Shown here piece after piece: positions 15,869 to 24,572 of a stretch of DNA of 36,511 nucleotides. Every line of letters starts with the position of its first letter. Position 1 is the first letter of the stretch. The DNA is from JBBDNV01 sp040877415 (GTDB lineage Bacteria > Planctomycetota > Planctomycetia > Pirellulales > PALSA-1355). Where the stretch lies: contig JBBDNV010000039.1 in assembly GCA_040877415.1 (NCBI GenBank), positions 1-36,511 on the forward strand, written 5' to 3'. The notes beneath the pieces were generated by a model. The model was not told the origin of the DNA. It saw only the letters and a program-made list of their open reading frames with translations, and did not search any database. The translations under genes and the position numbers were made by a program.

Positions 15869-18120
15869 TTCAACGCCACCGGCGCCCGCTGGGGTTGTGG
15901 CTCTGGGCCGATCGAAAGGCTGGCGAGCTGCGCGGCCCGAGAGCGCGTGATCGACGTGTCGTAATCCTGGTAGAAGCGATTCGCCAGCACCTGCTCGCAG
16001 CCCAACACCACCGCCATCAGCACGATGAGGTAAGGAAACAATTCCTGCCCCACGCGGCCGGCGCTGACGCTGCGATCGATTTCCTCGCGGCTGCGAGCCA
16101 GGCGAAAGGGCGTTTCGCCGAAGATGAGTTTTAGATCGTCCTGGCCGGCGCGATCCAACTGGCTGACGCTTTGGGGCAGATTCACGCTGAACCCCAGATC
16201 GACTTCCTGCTCGCCCCCGCCGGCCTGAATCCGGTAGTTGCCCGGCGCCTCGGTGGAGGTGACCACGATCGCTTCCTGCCCTTCGCCCGGCGGCGTGCGC
16301 ATCTGATCGCCGCGCGGCGTGGTCAGCACGTAAATCGGATGGCGCTCGCCGGCCTCAAGCGGCACGACCGCGGTGCTGCCGGCCGTATAGTTCAACCGCT
16401 TGGTGCCCTCGCCCACCAGGTATTCGGCCATCGTGTTGGCCAGCAAGTAAAACGGAAACTTGTCGTCGCCCGTCGCAATGAGATTCCACGGCACGTATCC
16501 GCGCTCGTCCGGGCGGCTGGCCTCGTCCGAAATCGGGGTGGTCATCGTGATCACGCGTCCCCGGCCCACCGGCCGATCGACGATCGCGGGCCGGTTGTTG
16601 GAAAACACCGCCACCGTGGCGGCCCCGTCGGCCAGCTCCTCCAGTTGCCAATGCCTGAAGACCGGCAACAGTTGCCAGGCCACCCGGAGCGAGCGGAACT
16701 TGGCCAGCACCGGATGCCCGAAATCGTCGGGCGCCAGGTAAACGTCGCCTTCGGAGCGCCATTGCCGCGCGAGCTTGCCGGGAAGCAGTTCCTGCGCCAC
16801 CGGCTCGTTGAACGATTCGACGGGCGTGGCGTGGCGTCCCAGAAAAATTCCCAGCCCGCCGCCGGCCGACACGTAGGCACGCAGCTTTTGCCAAACGGCC
16901 TGCTCAAGCGGGCGCGGGTCGATCAGGCACACGGCGCCATACGTGTCGAGCGATTTGTCGGCCAACTGCTCGAAGCCGATCACGTCGCACTCGAACGCCG
17001 CTTCGCCCCTTTTGCGCATGGCGTACGGGGCGAGCGCTTCGGAGAAAAACAGCGCATGGTCCTCTGGCTTGCGCCCCGAATCGCTCGGGGCCGCGATGAG
17101 CACGCGCCACGCCGGCCGCACTTCGACGGTGAACCAGTGCGTGTCATCGCAGTCGAGCGCATCCTCGCCCGCGATCTTCAGGTACCCTTGATGGATGCCC
17201 TTCGGCAGTCCGCGGAGCTGAAAATCGACGCGCTGCGCTCCGCCGGACCCGGCTTCGATCGACTGCCGGCCGCGGATGTCGGCTTTTCCGCTCTTGCGAT
17301 CCACGAGAAACAGGTCCGCGTTCCGCTCGCCGGCCGGACCCGAGCGGAGCACGTCGGCCGAGATCACGAGCGGGCTGTTCGCGGTCAACACCTGGGCACT
17401 CTGGCGCGTTTCGCCGAAACCGAAGTTATTGGGTTCGGTCACGCCGACGTCGATCAGATACACGCCGATCCCGGTGTGCTCTTTGAGTCTCGCGGCCAGG
17501 TCGCGCATCGATTCGCGCGACCACGCTGCCCGGGACAGATCGGTAAACACGTAAATCTCCTTGCGCGGCTTGCCGCTTTGGCCGACCAGCCGGATCGCCG
17601 ATTCGACGGCCAGCGCCAGCGGCTGGGACATCAGGCCGGCGTCAAGGTGTTCGATGCGCTGCCGCGCCGCTCGCGCGTCCACGGCAAAGGCCGCCGTGCC
17701 GGTGCGCGAATCGACCACGGCCACGTCGCTTTCGGGCGGCAACTGTGGCAGCAGCCACGCGGCCGTTTCCTGCGCCACTTCGAGCCGCGTCTGATTGTGG
17801 CGGCGATATTGCATCCGCGGATTGGTATCGAACACCAGCGCCGCCGCGACCGGCGCTTCCTGATCGCCCAATACGCCCGAGGCCACGATGCTCGGCCGCG
17901 CCAGCGCAAGCGCCAACAGTAAGATCAAGGCCGAGCGCAGCGCCAACAGCAGCCAATGCCGCAGCCGCACCTGGCGCCGGTTCGCGTTTTCGCGGAGCTG
18001 GATGAAGCGCAGGGCCGGAAACTCGAGGTGTTTCGGCTGCTTGCGCATGATCATGTGCAGCACGATCGGCACGACGATCGCCAACGTTCCGCCCAGAAAG
18101 GCCGCGTGCAGAAAGGTCAT
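15865..18120 (-). CDS. BatA-domain (aerotolerance-type) membrane protein with degenerate vWA
   Basis: 751 residues. The N-terminal BatA domain is typical: first helix FLGGTLAIVVPIVLHMIM, the KHLEFPALRFIQ motif (30-41), and a second helix (WLLLALRSALILLLALALA). A vWA-like domain follows, but the MIDAS is degenerate: D98-T-N-P-R where DxSxS is expected. Further on come beta-rich segments and a glutamine-amidotransferase-like domain (DTYGAVCLIDPRPLEQ, SAGGGLGIFLG, about 385-480). A C-terminal hydrophobic segment (ELFPYLIVLMAVVLG) anchors the end. The start codon directly abuts the stop of the upstream DUF58 gene with no gap, and the 3' end overlaps the next gene by 4 bp, so all three are translationally coupled. 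It is likely a structural rather than metal-binding vWA partner. Confidence 0.88.
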   Translation of the reverse strand: MTFLHAAFLGGTLAIVVPIVLHMIMRKQPKHLEFPALRFIQLRENANRRQVRLRHWLLLALRSALILLLALALARPSIVASGVLGDQEAPVAAALVFDTNPRMQYRRHNQTRLEVAQETAAWLLPQLPPESDVAVVDSRTGTAAFAVDARAARQRIEHLDAGLMSQPLALAVESAIRLVGQSGKPRKEIYVFTDLSRAAWSRESMRDLAARLKEHTGIGVYLIDVGVTEPNNFGFGETRQSAQVLTANSPLVISADVLRSGPAGERNADLFLVDRKSGKADIRGRQSIEAGSGGAQRVDFQLRGLPKGIHQGYLKIAGEDALDCDDTHWFTVEVRPAWRVLIAAPSDSGRKPEDHALFFSEALAPYAMRKRGEAAFECDVIGFEQLADKSLDTYGAVCLIDPRPLEQAVWQKLRAYVSAGGGLGIFLGRHATPVESFNEPVAQELLPGKLARQWRSEGDVYLAPDDFGHPVLAKFRSLRVAWQLLPVFRHWQLEELADGAATVAVFSNNRPAIVDRPVGRGRVITMTTPISDEASRPDERGYVPWNLIATGDDKFPFYLLANTMAEYLVGEGTKRLNYTAGSTAVVPLEAGERHPIYVLTTPRGDQMRTPPGEGQEAIVVTSTEAPGNYRIQAGGGEQEVDLGFSVNLPQSVSQLDRAGQDDLKLIFGETPFRLARSREEIDRSVSAGRVGQELFPYLIVLMAVVLGCEQVLANRFYQDYDTSITRSRAAQLASLSIGPEPQPQRAPVALK

Positions 18121-19017
18121 TTAGTACCTCGCCCGGCGGCTGGTCAGATACTCGGTGAGTGCCCGATCGAATTGCATGCTCGTATCGAGCTGCACATAGT
18201 CGATGCCGTTTTGAAAGCATTCGCGGCGGTACATGTCGCAAAACTCCCGGACTTCACTCAGGTAATCGGAGCGAAAGCTGCCGGCGTCGATCTGCATTTT
18301 CTCGTGCGTCTCGGGCTCCTCGAACTCGATCATGCCGTCGAACGGGAAACGCACTTCGGCTTCGTCGAGGATGTGGAACAGGATCACGTCGTGCCCGCCG
18401 TGCCGCAAGCGGCGCAACGCCCCGATCACGCCCGAGGGTTCCGCCAGCAAATCGCTAAACAGCATCACCAGGCTGCGATGCTTGAGCATGGCCGCGATCT
18501 GCGTGATGCTCTTGGCGATGTCGGTCTGGCCGCTGGGGCGCAGGTTGGCCAACAGCGAAAGCACGTTCCCCAACTGCGTGCGCTTCGATCGCGGCGGCAA
18601 GCTCTGGCGGATCTTTTCGTCAAAGGTGATCAGCCCGACCGGGTCCTGCTGGTGGATCATCAAGTAGCACAGCGCCGCCGCCAGGCAGATCGCGTAATCG
18701 AACTTCGTCAGCTCCTGCCGGTACGTGTAGCCCATCGACCGGCTCAAGTCCATGACCAGGTAGCCGGTGATGTTGGTTTCCGCCTCGAATTTCTTGACGT
18801 AGTACTTGTCGGTCTTGGCGTACACCAGCCAGTCGATGTCCTTGGGATCGTCGCCCGGAGTGTACTTGCGATGCTCGCTGAACTCGACCGAAAAGCCATG
18901 AAACGGGCTGGCGTGCAACCCCTGCAAGAAACCTTTCACGATGAACTGCGCGCGCAAGTCGAGCCGCGAAATCTGCCGAATCACTTCCGGCTTCAGATAT
19001 TGCTCGACGGCGGGCAT
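18121..19017 (-). CDS. DUF58 domain protein with vWA fold
   Basis: 298 residues from the ATG at 19017; an in-frame ATG at 19077 lies inside a repeat element and adds a segment unlike the family. The DUF58 signature is at residues 49-64 (EHRKYTPGDDPKDIDW), followed by an intact MIDAS, D90-L-S92-R-S94. Later segments (SGQTDIAKSITQIA, LVMLFSDLLAEP, HDVILFHILDEAE) fit a full vWA fold. The protein is soluble. DUF58 proteins accompany MoxR ATPases and are thought to act as its partners or substrates. The MoxR gene lies upstream, separated by 265 bp occupied by repeats; the downstream BatA-like gene begins at the very next base. Confidence 0.9.
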   Translation of the reverse strand: MPAVEQYLKPEVIRQISRLDLRAQFIVKGFLQGLHASPFHGFSVEFSEHRKYTPGDDPKDIDWLVYAKTDKYYVKKFEAETNITGYLVMDLSRSMGYTYRQELTKFDYAICLAAALCYLMIHQQDPVGLITFDEKIRQSLPPRSKRTQLGNVLSLLANLRPSGQTDIAKSITQIAAMLKHRSLVMLFSDLLAEPSGVIGALRRLRHGGHDVILFHILDEAEVRFPFDGMIEFEEPETHEKMQIDAGSFRSDYLSEVREFCDMYRRECFQNGIDYVQLDTSMQFDRALTEYLTSRRARY

Positions 19018-19037
19018 GGGGAATCGTTCACACTGAA

Positions 19038-19131
19038 ATAACCGCTGAGGTCGCGGAGGTCCGCAGAGGATAAACATTGCGGAAGCTGAAATCGCAGACC
19101 CCTGCGAACCTCTGCGACCTCTGCGGTAAAC
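19038..19131. repeat. Imperfect inverted repeat, dispersed-repeat family D
   Basis: A left arm near 19040-19067 (ACCGCTGAGGTCGCGGAGGT onward) pairs with a right arm at 19101-19129 (ending GACCTCTGCGGT) with about four mismatches. The element interrupts the MoxR-DUF58 operon. The same core, CCTCTGCGGTAAA, recurs at 31078-31111. Confidence 0.65.
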
Positions 19132-19191
19132 GAGAGTTCTTAGAACGCCCGGGAGGGCTCCGTAGCTACCTAACGGCTGAAACGTGCAATT

Positions 19192-19260
19192 TCAAAGCCC
19201 CAGCGACGGGTCCTAGAATCGCTCACAACGAAGAGCCCTCGCTGGCGCGTCGGGTTAGTA
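19192..19260. repeat. Degenerate copy of dispersed-repeat family A
   Basis: CCCTCGCTGGCGCGTCGGG at 19236-19254 matches the arm of the 11488-11563 element with one change, and CCAGCGACGGG at about 19200-19210 is a decayed opposite arm. It ends 22 bp from the stop codon of the minus-strand MoxR gene. Confidence 0.6.
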
Positions 19261-19282
19261 TGTGCCTGCTTCTATTGTAAGC

Positions 19283-20302
19283 TCAGCCGGCAAACTTCGG
19301 GATGTCCGGGGTGGGAATCTCGCGCAGCAGGCGCTCGATCACGTCCTCGGTGGTCATGCCTTCGGCCTGGGCCTGAAAATTCGTGCTCACGCGGTGCCTC
19401 AACACGGGAATGGCCACCTTGCGGATGTCTTCGATGGCCACGGAGAATCGCCCGTCCATGGCCGCCAGCGCCTTGCCCCCGTGAATCAAAAACTGCCCGG
19501 CCCGCGGACCGGCGCCCCAATCGACCAGCTCCCGCACGAATTCCGGAGCGCCGTCGCTTTTGGGCCGCGTGGCGCGCACCAGCCTCGCGACGTACTTGAT
19601 GATGTATTCGCTGACCGCCACCGATCCGACCAGCTTCTGTAAGTTCAAGATGGCCCGGCCGGAAAGCACCTTGCGCACCTCCGGCTTCTCGCCGCGCGTG
19701 GTGGCCGAAAGAATCTGCTCCTCCTCGTCGGCCGAGGGGTAATCGACCTTGATATTGAACATGAAACGGTCCAACTGCGCTTCGGGCAGCGGGTAGGTCC
19801 CTTCCTGCTCGATCGGGTTCTGCGTGGCGATCGTGAAAAACGGATCCGGCAGCGGATAGGTCGTCTGGCCCACGGTCACCTCCCGCTCCTGCATGGCCTG
19901 CAGCAAGGCGGCCTGCGTCTTGGGCGGCGTGCGGTTGATTTCGTCGGCCAACAGAATGTTCGTAAACACCGGGCCCTCGACAAAGCGGAACTGCCGCCGC
20001 CCGTGCTCGTCTTCCTCGAGCACGTTGGTGCCCGTTATGTCCGAGGGCATCAGGTCGGGCGTGAACTGGATCCGCTTGAACTTGATGTCCAAAAGCCGCG
20101 CCAGCGTGCTGACCATCAGCGTTTTGGCCAGCCCGGGCACCCCGACCAGCAGGCAGTGTCCGCGCGTAAAGACCGCGGCAAAGATCTGTTCGATGACGTC
20201 GCTTTGGCCGACGATCACCTTTTGCAACTCTTCCTGCATGAGCTGCCGGTGCTGGCTGAACTCCTGCAGGATGTCTCCGAGGCTACGAGGCTTGGTGGCC
20301 AA
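19283..20302 (-). CDS. MoxR-family AAA ATPase
   Basis: 339 residues if it starts at the TTG at 20302, preferred because AAGGA lies exactly 8 nt upstream and because the in-frame ATG at 20434 adds 44 residues not typical of MoxR. Walker A is GVPGLAKT (54-61), Walker B ILLADEINR (116-124), sensor region TIATQNPIEQEGTYPLPEAQ (148-167) and the arginine finger follows in LDRF. The C-terminal lid domain is complete. MoxR ATPases act as chaperones that assemble or activate protein complexes together with vWA proteins, here DUF58 and two large membrane proteins downstream. The gene heads the minus-strand cassette and is divergent from the DUF4159 gene, with 271 bp between starts that must carry both promoters. 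Confidence 0.92.
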   Translation of the reverse strand: MATKPRSLGDILQEFSQHRQLMQEELQKVIVGQSDVIEQIFAAVFTRGHCLLVGVPGLAKTLMVSTLARLLDIKFKRIQFTPDLMPSDITGTNVLEEDEHGRRQFRFVEGPVFTNILLADEINRTPPKTQAALLQAMQEREVTVGQTTYPLPDPFFTIATQNPIEQEGTYPLPEAQLDRFMFNIKVDYPSADEEEQILSATTRGEKPEVRKVLSGRAILNLQKLVGSVAVSEYIIKYVARLVRATRPKSDGAPEFVRELVDWGAGPRAGQFLIHGGKALAAMDGRFSVAIEDIRKVAIPVLRHRVSTNFQAQAEGMTTEDVIERLLREIPTPDIPKFAG

Positions 20303-20573
20303 TCGCCAAATCCTTGTTTCGAGCGCGCGTTCGTAACGATCACGAAGCGAGCTCGCGATGGTGTGGCCTCGTGGCTTTCCGGACCACTCGCAAGCCCGGG
20401 GGGCTCGTTCGGGCACGCTTTTGCGCCCCGACAAAGCATAGGCTCATTTTATCGCTGCCCCCCGCGGCGGGCAACGCCCATGCTGCGCCGCGTTGCCGGC
20501 TTAAACCACGTAGCCTAAGATGGTTATGTTGAGCATCGTCACGCCAGGGTGGATTCCGAGGAACAAGGGCGCA

Positions 20574-22919
20574 ATGAGGTCCAAGACACTCATCGTGGCA
20601 CTCGTGCTTGCGGCCATTGCCTGGCCGCGCTTTGCGCGCGCCGACATTTCCGCCGAAGCGGTGCGCGAGTCGATCGACCGCGCGGTCGCGTTCCTCGAGC
20701 GGCAGCAAAACCGCAACGGCACCTGGGGCGATCACGCGGGCTTCGGCGGCGGCGTCACCGCGCTTTCGACGCTGGCGCTGTTGAATGCGGGCGTGCCGGC
20801 CGACAACGAACGGCTCGAACGGTCGCTCGTGTACCTGCGCGGGCTGCCGCCCCGGCAAACCTACGTGGCGGCGCTGCAAACGATGGTTTTTTGCGCCGCG
20901 CAGCCCAAGAAGGATCTGCTCTTGATTCGGCAGAACGTCAAGTGGCTCGAAAGCACCCAGTTCACGGCCGGCCCGTTCAAGGGAGGATGGTCCTATCCGT
21001 CGGCCGCCGCCCGCGGTCGACCCGATCCGTCAAACTCGCAGTTCGCGGTGTTGGCGCTGTACGAAGCCGAGCGCGCGGGCGTGAAAGTCGCTCAGAGGAC
21101 CTGGCGGTCCGCGCTCGGCTATTGGCAAACCGCGCAAAACCCCGACGGCTCGTGGGGCTACAATTCCGGCGCCCCCGGGACGGGAAGCATGACGTGCGCC
21201 GGAATCACGTCCGTGATCATCGCCGCGGGTGAATTGAACAAGGGCGACGCCGAGGTCGTCGACGGACAGGTCCGCTGCTGCCAAACGCAGGAAGTCAACA
21301 CGATCGTCGAGAACGGGCTCGGCTGGCTCGCGCGCAATTTCTCCGTCCATACGAACCCCACCAACGCCGGGGGGCTGGGCGCCGCGGCCAACAACTTCAT
21401 TCGCGGAAACTTGCTGTATTACTTGTACGGGCTCGAACGCACGGGGCGCATGACGGCCCGCCGATTCATCGGCGACCACGATTGGTATCGCGAAGGATGC
21501 GACATGCTCGTGGGCAAGCAGGACAATCTGTCGGGCTTTTGGGCCGGAGTCGGCAGCGCCGAAAGCAATCAGGTGATCGGCACGAGTTTCGCGCTTTTGT
21601 TTCTGGCCAAGGGCCGGCGGCCGCTGCTGGTCGCCAAACTCCAGCACGATCCGCAAGGCGACTGGAACAATCATCGCCACGACCTGGCGAACCTGACCGC
21701 CTACGTCGAGAAACTGTGGCAGCGCGATCTCACCTGGCAAGTCGTGGGCGCGGGTGCCGCCACGGTCGAGGACCTGCTGCAGGCCCCCGTCTTGTCTATT
21801 GGCGGCCGCGAGGCGCCCGTGTTCACGCCGGACGAGAAGCGCCGCTTGCGCGACTACGTCGATCGCGGCGGATTCATCTTCGCCCAAGGGTGCTGCGACG
21901 GCACCGGGTTCGACCGCGGTTTTCGCCAATTGATGAGCGAAATCTTTCCGGAAAAGGAATACGCGCTGCGGCTGCTGCCGCCGGAACATCCGATCTGGCG
22001 GGCCGAAGAGCCGGTCAATCCCGAGTACGTGCGGCCGCTGTGGGGCATCGACGTCGGCTGCCGCACGAGCGTCGTGTTCTGTCCCGACGACCTTTCCTGC
22101 TATTGGGAACTGGCCGCGAGCAGCCGCCGGCAACAACTGCCCGAAAAGATCCAGGCCGAGGTCGACGCCTGCCTGGCCATCGGCGCCAACGTGATCGCCT
22201 ATGCGACCAATCGCGAGCTGAAATTCAAGAGCGAGTTCTTCAAGACCGCCCAGGCCGCCTCGCCCAAGGACGATTTCGATCGCGGCAAGCTGTACGTGGC
22301 CCGGCTGCAGCATCCCGGCGGATGCAACGCCGCGCCGGGGGCGCTGCCGAACCTGATGCGCGTGGCCGGTGAAAAGCTCAACCTGCGCGTCGAACCCGAG
22401 CCGCGCGAGCTGGCCATGTCCGATCCGCAGATCTTCCGCTATCACCTGGTGTTCATGCACGGCCGTCACAGTTTCCGCCTGACGCCCGCCGAGCGGAAGC
22501 AACTGCGCACGTACCTCGAGCGGGGCGGCATGCTGTTTGCCGACGCGATTTGCTCCAGCCGCGAGTTCAGCGAGTCGTTCGCCCGCGAGATGGCCGAGCT
22601 GTTTCCCGACCATCGCCTGGAGCGGATTCCGCCCAGCCATCCGCTCTTTACGCCCACCTTCGGCGGCGGCGATTTGTCGCTGGTCGAGCGCCGCGAGCCC
22701 GAGCGCGCGGGCGCCCTTGGACCCTTGAAATCGACGGTCCGCCAGGGAGAACCCTATCTGGAAGGACTGAAAATCGGCGATCGCTTCGCCGTGATCTTTT
22801 CGCCGTTCGACATCAGTTGCGCGCTTGAGAATCACGAGTCGCTGGAATGCGAAGGCTACACCCGCCGCGACGCCGCCCGCATCGGACTGAACGTGCTTTT
22901 GTATTCGTTCCACCAGTAG
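20574..22919 (+). CDS. Exported DUF4159 protein with terpene-cyclase-like repeats
   Basis: 781 residues from the ATG at 20574; the in-frame ATG at 20520 would place 18 non-signal residues before a clear signal peptide (MRSKTLIVALVLAAIAWPRF, cleaved after about ARA). Residues 28-380 resemble prenyltransferase/squalene-cyclase alpha-alpha repeats with QW-like motifs (FLERQQNRNGTWGDH, WQTAQNPDGSWGYN). Two DUF4159/amidotransferase-like domains follow, about 405-520 (FTPDEKRRLRDYVDRGGFIF) and 615-780 (LTPAERKQLRTYLERGGMLF). The internal similarity of these two segments suggests duplication. The cyclase catalytic acid motif was not recognised, so enzymatic activity is doubtful. This protein usually sits with MoxR/DUF58/BatA genes in planctomycetes, as here. 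Its TAG stop lies inside a family B repeat. Confidence 0.88.
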   Translation: MRSKTLIVALVLAAIAWPRFARADISAEAVRESIDRAVAFLERQQNRNGTWGDHAGFGGGVTALSTLALLNAGVPADNERLERSLVYLRGLPPRQTYVAALQTMVFCAAQPKKDLLLIRQNVKWLESTQFTAGPFKGGWSYPSAAARGRPDPSNSQFAVLALYEAERAGVKVAQRTWRSALGYWQTAQNPDGSWGYNSGAPGTGSMTCAGITSVIIAAGELNKGDAEVVDGQVRCCQTQEVNTIVENGLGWLARNFSVHTNPTNAGGLGAAANNFIRGNLLYYLYGLERTGRMTARRFIGDHDWYREGCDMLVGKQDNLSGFWAGVGSAESNQVIGTSFALLFLAKGRRPLLVAKLQHDPQGDWNNHRHDLANLTAYVEKLWQRDLTWQVVGAGAATVEDLLQAPVLSIGGREAPVFTPDEKRRLRDYVDRGGFIFAQGCCDGTGFDRGFRQLMSEIFPEKEYALRLLPPEHPIWRAEEPVNPEYVRPLWGIDVGCRTSVVFCPDDLSCYWELAASSRRQQLPEKIQAEVDACLAIGANVIAYATNRELKFKSEFFKTAQAASPKDDFDRGKLYVARLQHPGGCNAAPGALPNLMRVAGEKLNLRVEPEPRELAMSDPQIFRYHLVFMHGRHSFRLTPAERKQLRTYLERGGMLFADAICSSREFSESFAREMAELFPDHRLERIPPSHPLFTPTFGGGDLSLVERREPERAGALGPLKSTVRQGEPYLEGLKIGDRFAVIFSPFDISCALENHESLECEGYTRRDAARIGLNVLLYSFHQ

Positions 22920-23026
22920 GTCAGGCCTTGGCCTGACATGTTTTCGTCTCCTTCTCAGTGCATGTCAGAATGTAGCCTGACATGAACCCGACTCCAACGC
23001 CAATGTCAGGCTAAAGCCTGACCTAC
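22916..23026. repeat. Three palindromic units of dispersed-repeat family B
   Basis: Units at 22916-22939, 22961-22984 and 23003-23026. The outer two are in inverted orientation with about two or three mismatches over 24 nt, and the middle one is a degenerate palindrome. Each unit is a small hairpin with TCAGGC/GCCTGA arms. The first unit overlaps the end of the DUF4159 gene and provides its stop codon. Confidence 0.85.
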
Positions 23027-23047
23027 ACGAGCAGGCACGCGAGCGCG

Positions 23048-24388
23048 ATGGCACCCGCCCCCTCCAACCCGTCGCGAATCTGCCGGCTCATCGACCGGAT
23101 GCCGCCGCGGTGGGTGCTCCTGGTGCTGTTGTGTGCGGCCGTTGTGGTTCGCGGGCGGTTTGTGCTTTCGCAGGGCGAGATCAGCGATCCGGACAACTAC
23201 GGCACGGTGGCCCTTCTCATCTATCAGGGACGGACGTTTGGTATTTACCCGCCACGTTTCGGGCTCATACGACCGACGGCGACGCGGCCCCCCTTGTATC
23301 CGCTTTTGCTTTCGTCGGCCTACCTGGTCCATCTGGATGCCGAGGGTGCGGCGGGCCTGTTGCACGTCGTGCTGGCGACGCTCACGGTGTGGGCCGTCTG
23401 GCATCTGGGGCGACTGTGGAAACTGTCCCCCGGCGTTTGTCTGGTCGCGGCCGCGCTGGTTACCGTCGATCCAATTCTGTTGGCGCACTCGGTCGAGCTG
23501 ATGACCGAAACTCTGGCCGCGGCGCTGGCGATGGTCACGTTGATCGCCGTGACGCACTTCGCTCGTGAGAATTCCATTCTCTGGGCGCTCTTGGCTGGAT
23601 TGTTCGGGGGGATGTGCATTTTGTGCCGGCCCGAGTTCCTCGTGTGGATTGTCGGCGTGGCAATCGCGTTTCCGTGCCTGGCGGTCGGTCCGCGGCGCGC
23701 GCTTCGCGTCGCGCTCTATCTGGCCGTCGCGGCCGCGACGCTTGCGCCGTGGGGCGTCCGCAACTACCGGTTGTTGGGGTGGCCCGTCGTCACCACGACA
23801 CACGGCGGCTTCACGCTCCTGTTGGCGAACAACCCTGACTTTTACGAACACCTGCGCAGCGCACCCTGGGGAAGCACGTGGGACGGCAACAGGATTTACC
23901 AGCAGTCGCTAGACCACCTGTGGACCACGGCTCGCAGAACGCCCGAAGGACCGGCCTACGTTGACGAGCTTGCAAACGACCGCTGGGCCTACCGCCAGGC
24001 TTTTGAAAACATCCGCGCCGAGCCGGCCATGTTCGCCTGGTCTTGCGTCGTGCGCGTCGGCCGGTTGTGGAACGTGCTGCCGCATCAAACGAGCGCCGAC
24101 GAATCGGCCTCGCGCCGCGGCATGCGCTGGGCGGTGGCCATCTGGTACACGTTCGAGTTCGCGCTGGCCGCGGCCGGCGCATGGTTTTTGTGCGGAAAGC
24201 TCTTTGCCGCGCCCTGGGTGTGGGGCACACTGCTCGTGCTGTCGATCACCGCGGTGCACGCCTGCTATTGGACCGACATGCGCATGCGCGCACCGCTGGT
24301 GGGCGTGGTCGCTTTGGCCGCCGCGTATGGACTGGCCGTGCTAGCGTGCCGAAAACCCCCTGCAAGTGCTTTCGGAGAAGGCGCTTAG
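23048..24388 (+). CDS. GT-C type glycosyltransferase-like membrane protein (GT39/ArnT-like)
   Basis: 446 residues with about nine hydrophobic segments (WVLLVLLCAAVVVRG, GLLHVVLATLTVWAVW, VCLVAAALVTVDPILL, LAAALAMVTLIAV, ILWALLAGLFGGMCIL, FLVWIVGVAIAF and others). The first extracytoplasmic loop holds the acidic pair in SDPDNYGTVA (D47, D49), in the position of the GT-C catalytic acid, followed by RPPLYPLLLS, a typical segment of the PMT/ArnT group. Such enzymes use polyprenyl-phosphate sugars to modify lipids or proteins on the outer face of the inner membrane. The ATG at 23048 has only a weak Shine-Dalgarno site; the ATG at 23099 is an alternative. The gene precedes the LptD-like gene by 184 bp, but a separate promoter lies between. 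Confidence 0.82.
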   Translation: MAPAPSNPSRICRLIDRMPPRWVLLVLLCAAVVVRGRFVLSQGEISDPDNYGTVALLIYQGRTFGIYPPRFGLIRPTATRPPLYPLLLSSAYLVHLDAEGAAGLLHVVLATLTVWAVWHLGRLWKLSPGVCLVAAALVTVDPILLAHSVELMTETLAAALAMVTLIAVTHFARENSILWALLAGLFGGMCILCRPEFLVWIVGVAIAFPCLAVGPRRALRVALYLAVAAATLAPWGVRNYRLLGWPVVTTTHGGFTLLLANNPDFYEHLRSAPWGSTWDGNRIYQQSLDHLWTTARRTPEGPAYVDELANDRWAYRQAFENIRAEPAMFAWSCVVRVGRLWNVLPHQTSADESASRRGMRWAVAIWYTFEFALAAAGAWFLCGKLFAAPWVWGTLLVLSITAVHACYWTDMRMRAPLVGVVALAAAYGLAVLACRKPPASAFGEGA

Positions 24389-24404
24389 GCCGCGCGAAGC
24401 TGGC

Positions 24405-24434
24405 TTGACCTTGCCCTCGCATCGCCCCTATAAT
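24405..24434 (+). promoter_or_regulatory. Sigma-70-type promoter upstream of the LptD-like gene
   Basis: TTGACC at 24405-24410 (5 of 6 to the -35 consensus), an 18-nt spacer, and a perfect TATAAT at 24429-24434. The expected transcription start near 24441 leaves a leader of about 130 nt before the GTG at 24573. It stands out in a region of otherwise high GC. Confidence 0.6.
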
Positions 24435-24572
24435 CCGGCCCGCTCACGAGAGCCTTAAGAACTTTCGTCACTTCGTTTTGCGATTCGTCGCGCGCGGTCC
24501 CGTTCTGGGCTCCGCTCGTCGACCCCAAAAATCCGGGATGCCACTTCTCTGAACGCCCGAGTTTCTGACAAC

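Noticed and set aside
16171..17922. 583-residue plus-strand open frame
   Set aside because: Antisense to the BatA-like gene; no recognisable domain.
21030..22913. 627-residue minus-strand open frame
   Set aside because: Antisense to the DUF4159 gene, low-complexity shadow composition.
22916..23026. Three repeated units as a CRISPR array
   Set aside because: Units are inverted palindromes with degenerate sequence and unequal 18-21 nt spacing, and no cas genes are near.
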